Shown here: positions 63,818 to 64,000 of the stretch, in pieces
How the letters are laid out: each line of letters opens with the position of its first letter
How positions within the stretch are numbered: position 1 is the stretch's first letter
Source: Photobacterium sp. DA100
Lineage (GTDB): Bacteria; Pseudomonadota; Gammaproteobacteria; Enterobacterales; Vibrionaceae
Reading direction: 5' to 3'
DNA: 64,000 nt
NCBI RefSeq assembly: GCF_029223585.1
Contig: NZ_CP119423.1
Location: 2,976,001 to 3,040,000 of the forward strand
Made by a program: the position numbers and the translations under genes
Notes under the pieces: model-generated
Database searches by the model: none
The model's input: the letters and a program-made list of their open reading frames with translations, nothing else
What the model was told of the DNA's origin: nothing

Positions 63818-64000
63818 TTAAAACAACGATAGCTGCTGCGCCCGGGTGCCAAGCTCCAAACCGACACTGATCCCTATCAAGCGGATTTCCCTGTCTTGCT
63901 GACGGGTCAGGGCCTCTTTCAGGAGGCCCTCGAACTGGGCCTTGTCCAACTTCGGCTGAGTATGCTCCACCGTGGTTTGCTGGAAGTCAGCGAATTTCAC
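63818..64000 (-). CDS. dinB: DNA polymerase IV (DinB), C-terminal fragment
   Basis: Only the last 60 or so residues are in the window; the gene continues beyond base 64000. The fragment has the little-finger end of Y-family polymerase IV (LLKEALTRQQDREIRLIGISVGLEL) and the terminal QLSLF, the beta-clamp binding motif. DinB carries out translesion synthesis. The first in-window codon (GTG) is internal, not a start. Confidence 0.88.
   Translation of the reverse strand: MKFADFQQTTVEHTQPKLDKAQFEGLLKEALTRQQDREIRLIGISVGLELGTRAQQLSLF

Overview
The window looks like chromosomal DNA of a gamma-proteobacterium of the Vibrionaceae. A Photobacterium/Grimontia-like member with roughly 50% GC is my best guess, but genus is not provable from sequence alone. 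The pointers are a Vibrio-type flagellar block with the sodium-motor accessory genes flgO/P/T and sigma54 plus sigma28 promoters, a PanP-type aspartate decarboxylase, the napFDABC-narQP arrangement, crl-frsA-gpt, an OmpU/OmpL-like porin and family-specific small proteins. Almost everything is core genome. I see no phage, insertion sequence, CRISPR array or integron.

Layout. 0.2-14.4 kb: flagellar and chemotaxis genes (flgBCDE, flgFGHIJ, cheR, cheV on the minus strand; flgA, flgM, flgN and flgT on plus; flgOP on minus). The hook/rod genes form two transcription units: a terminator follows flgE, and sigma54 promoters precede flgB and flgF. flgM and flgO have sigma28-type promoters. 14.4-20.7 kb: tRNA-Arg, panP, a chemoreceptor, a methyltransferase, a small outer-membrane barrel protein and tRNA-Ala. 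21-31.5 kb: gltX, a small secreted protein, a CsgI/YccT-like protein, a porin, ligA, zipA, cysZ and cysK. 31.9-34.5 kb: ptsH-ptsI-crr, the general PTS. 34.7-39.7 kb: accessory and poorly known genes, including a PEP-CTERM-like exported protein, a Dyp-type peroxidase and several orphans. 40-47.7 kb: periplasmic nitrate respiration (napFDABC, a 44-residue membrane peptide, narQ-narP). 48-49 kb: ompW behind two perfect FNR boxes. 49.3-55.5 kb: MAPEG protein, yffB-dapE, an M15 peptidase, proBA and crl. 55.5-59.4 kb: frsA, gpt and a PurR-box purine permease. 59.7-64 kb: an unrecognised 29-residue minigene with a structured leader, a second chemoreceptor, pepD and the 3' end of dinB.

The genes with clear joint roles are the flagellum/chemotaxis set, the sulfur-assimilation/PTS set (cysZ-cysK-ptsHI-crr), the nitrate-respiration set with its two-component system, proline synthesis (proB-proA) and purine salvage (gpt plus permease).

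The most unusual material is non-coding or very small: the minigene unit at 59726-60110, a nested inverted repeat at 60214-60263, two MITE-like palindromic elements (20487-20600 and 36901-37072), three loci of a CCTAGG/TCCTGGG-rich intergenic family (one an 11-copy 7-bp tandem array), a structured gap at 18690-18895, and a PEP-CTERM-like gene with a second long open frame over its Ser/Thr/Pro tail.
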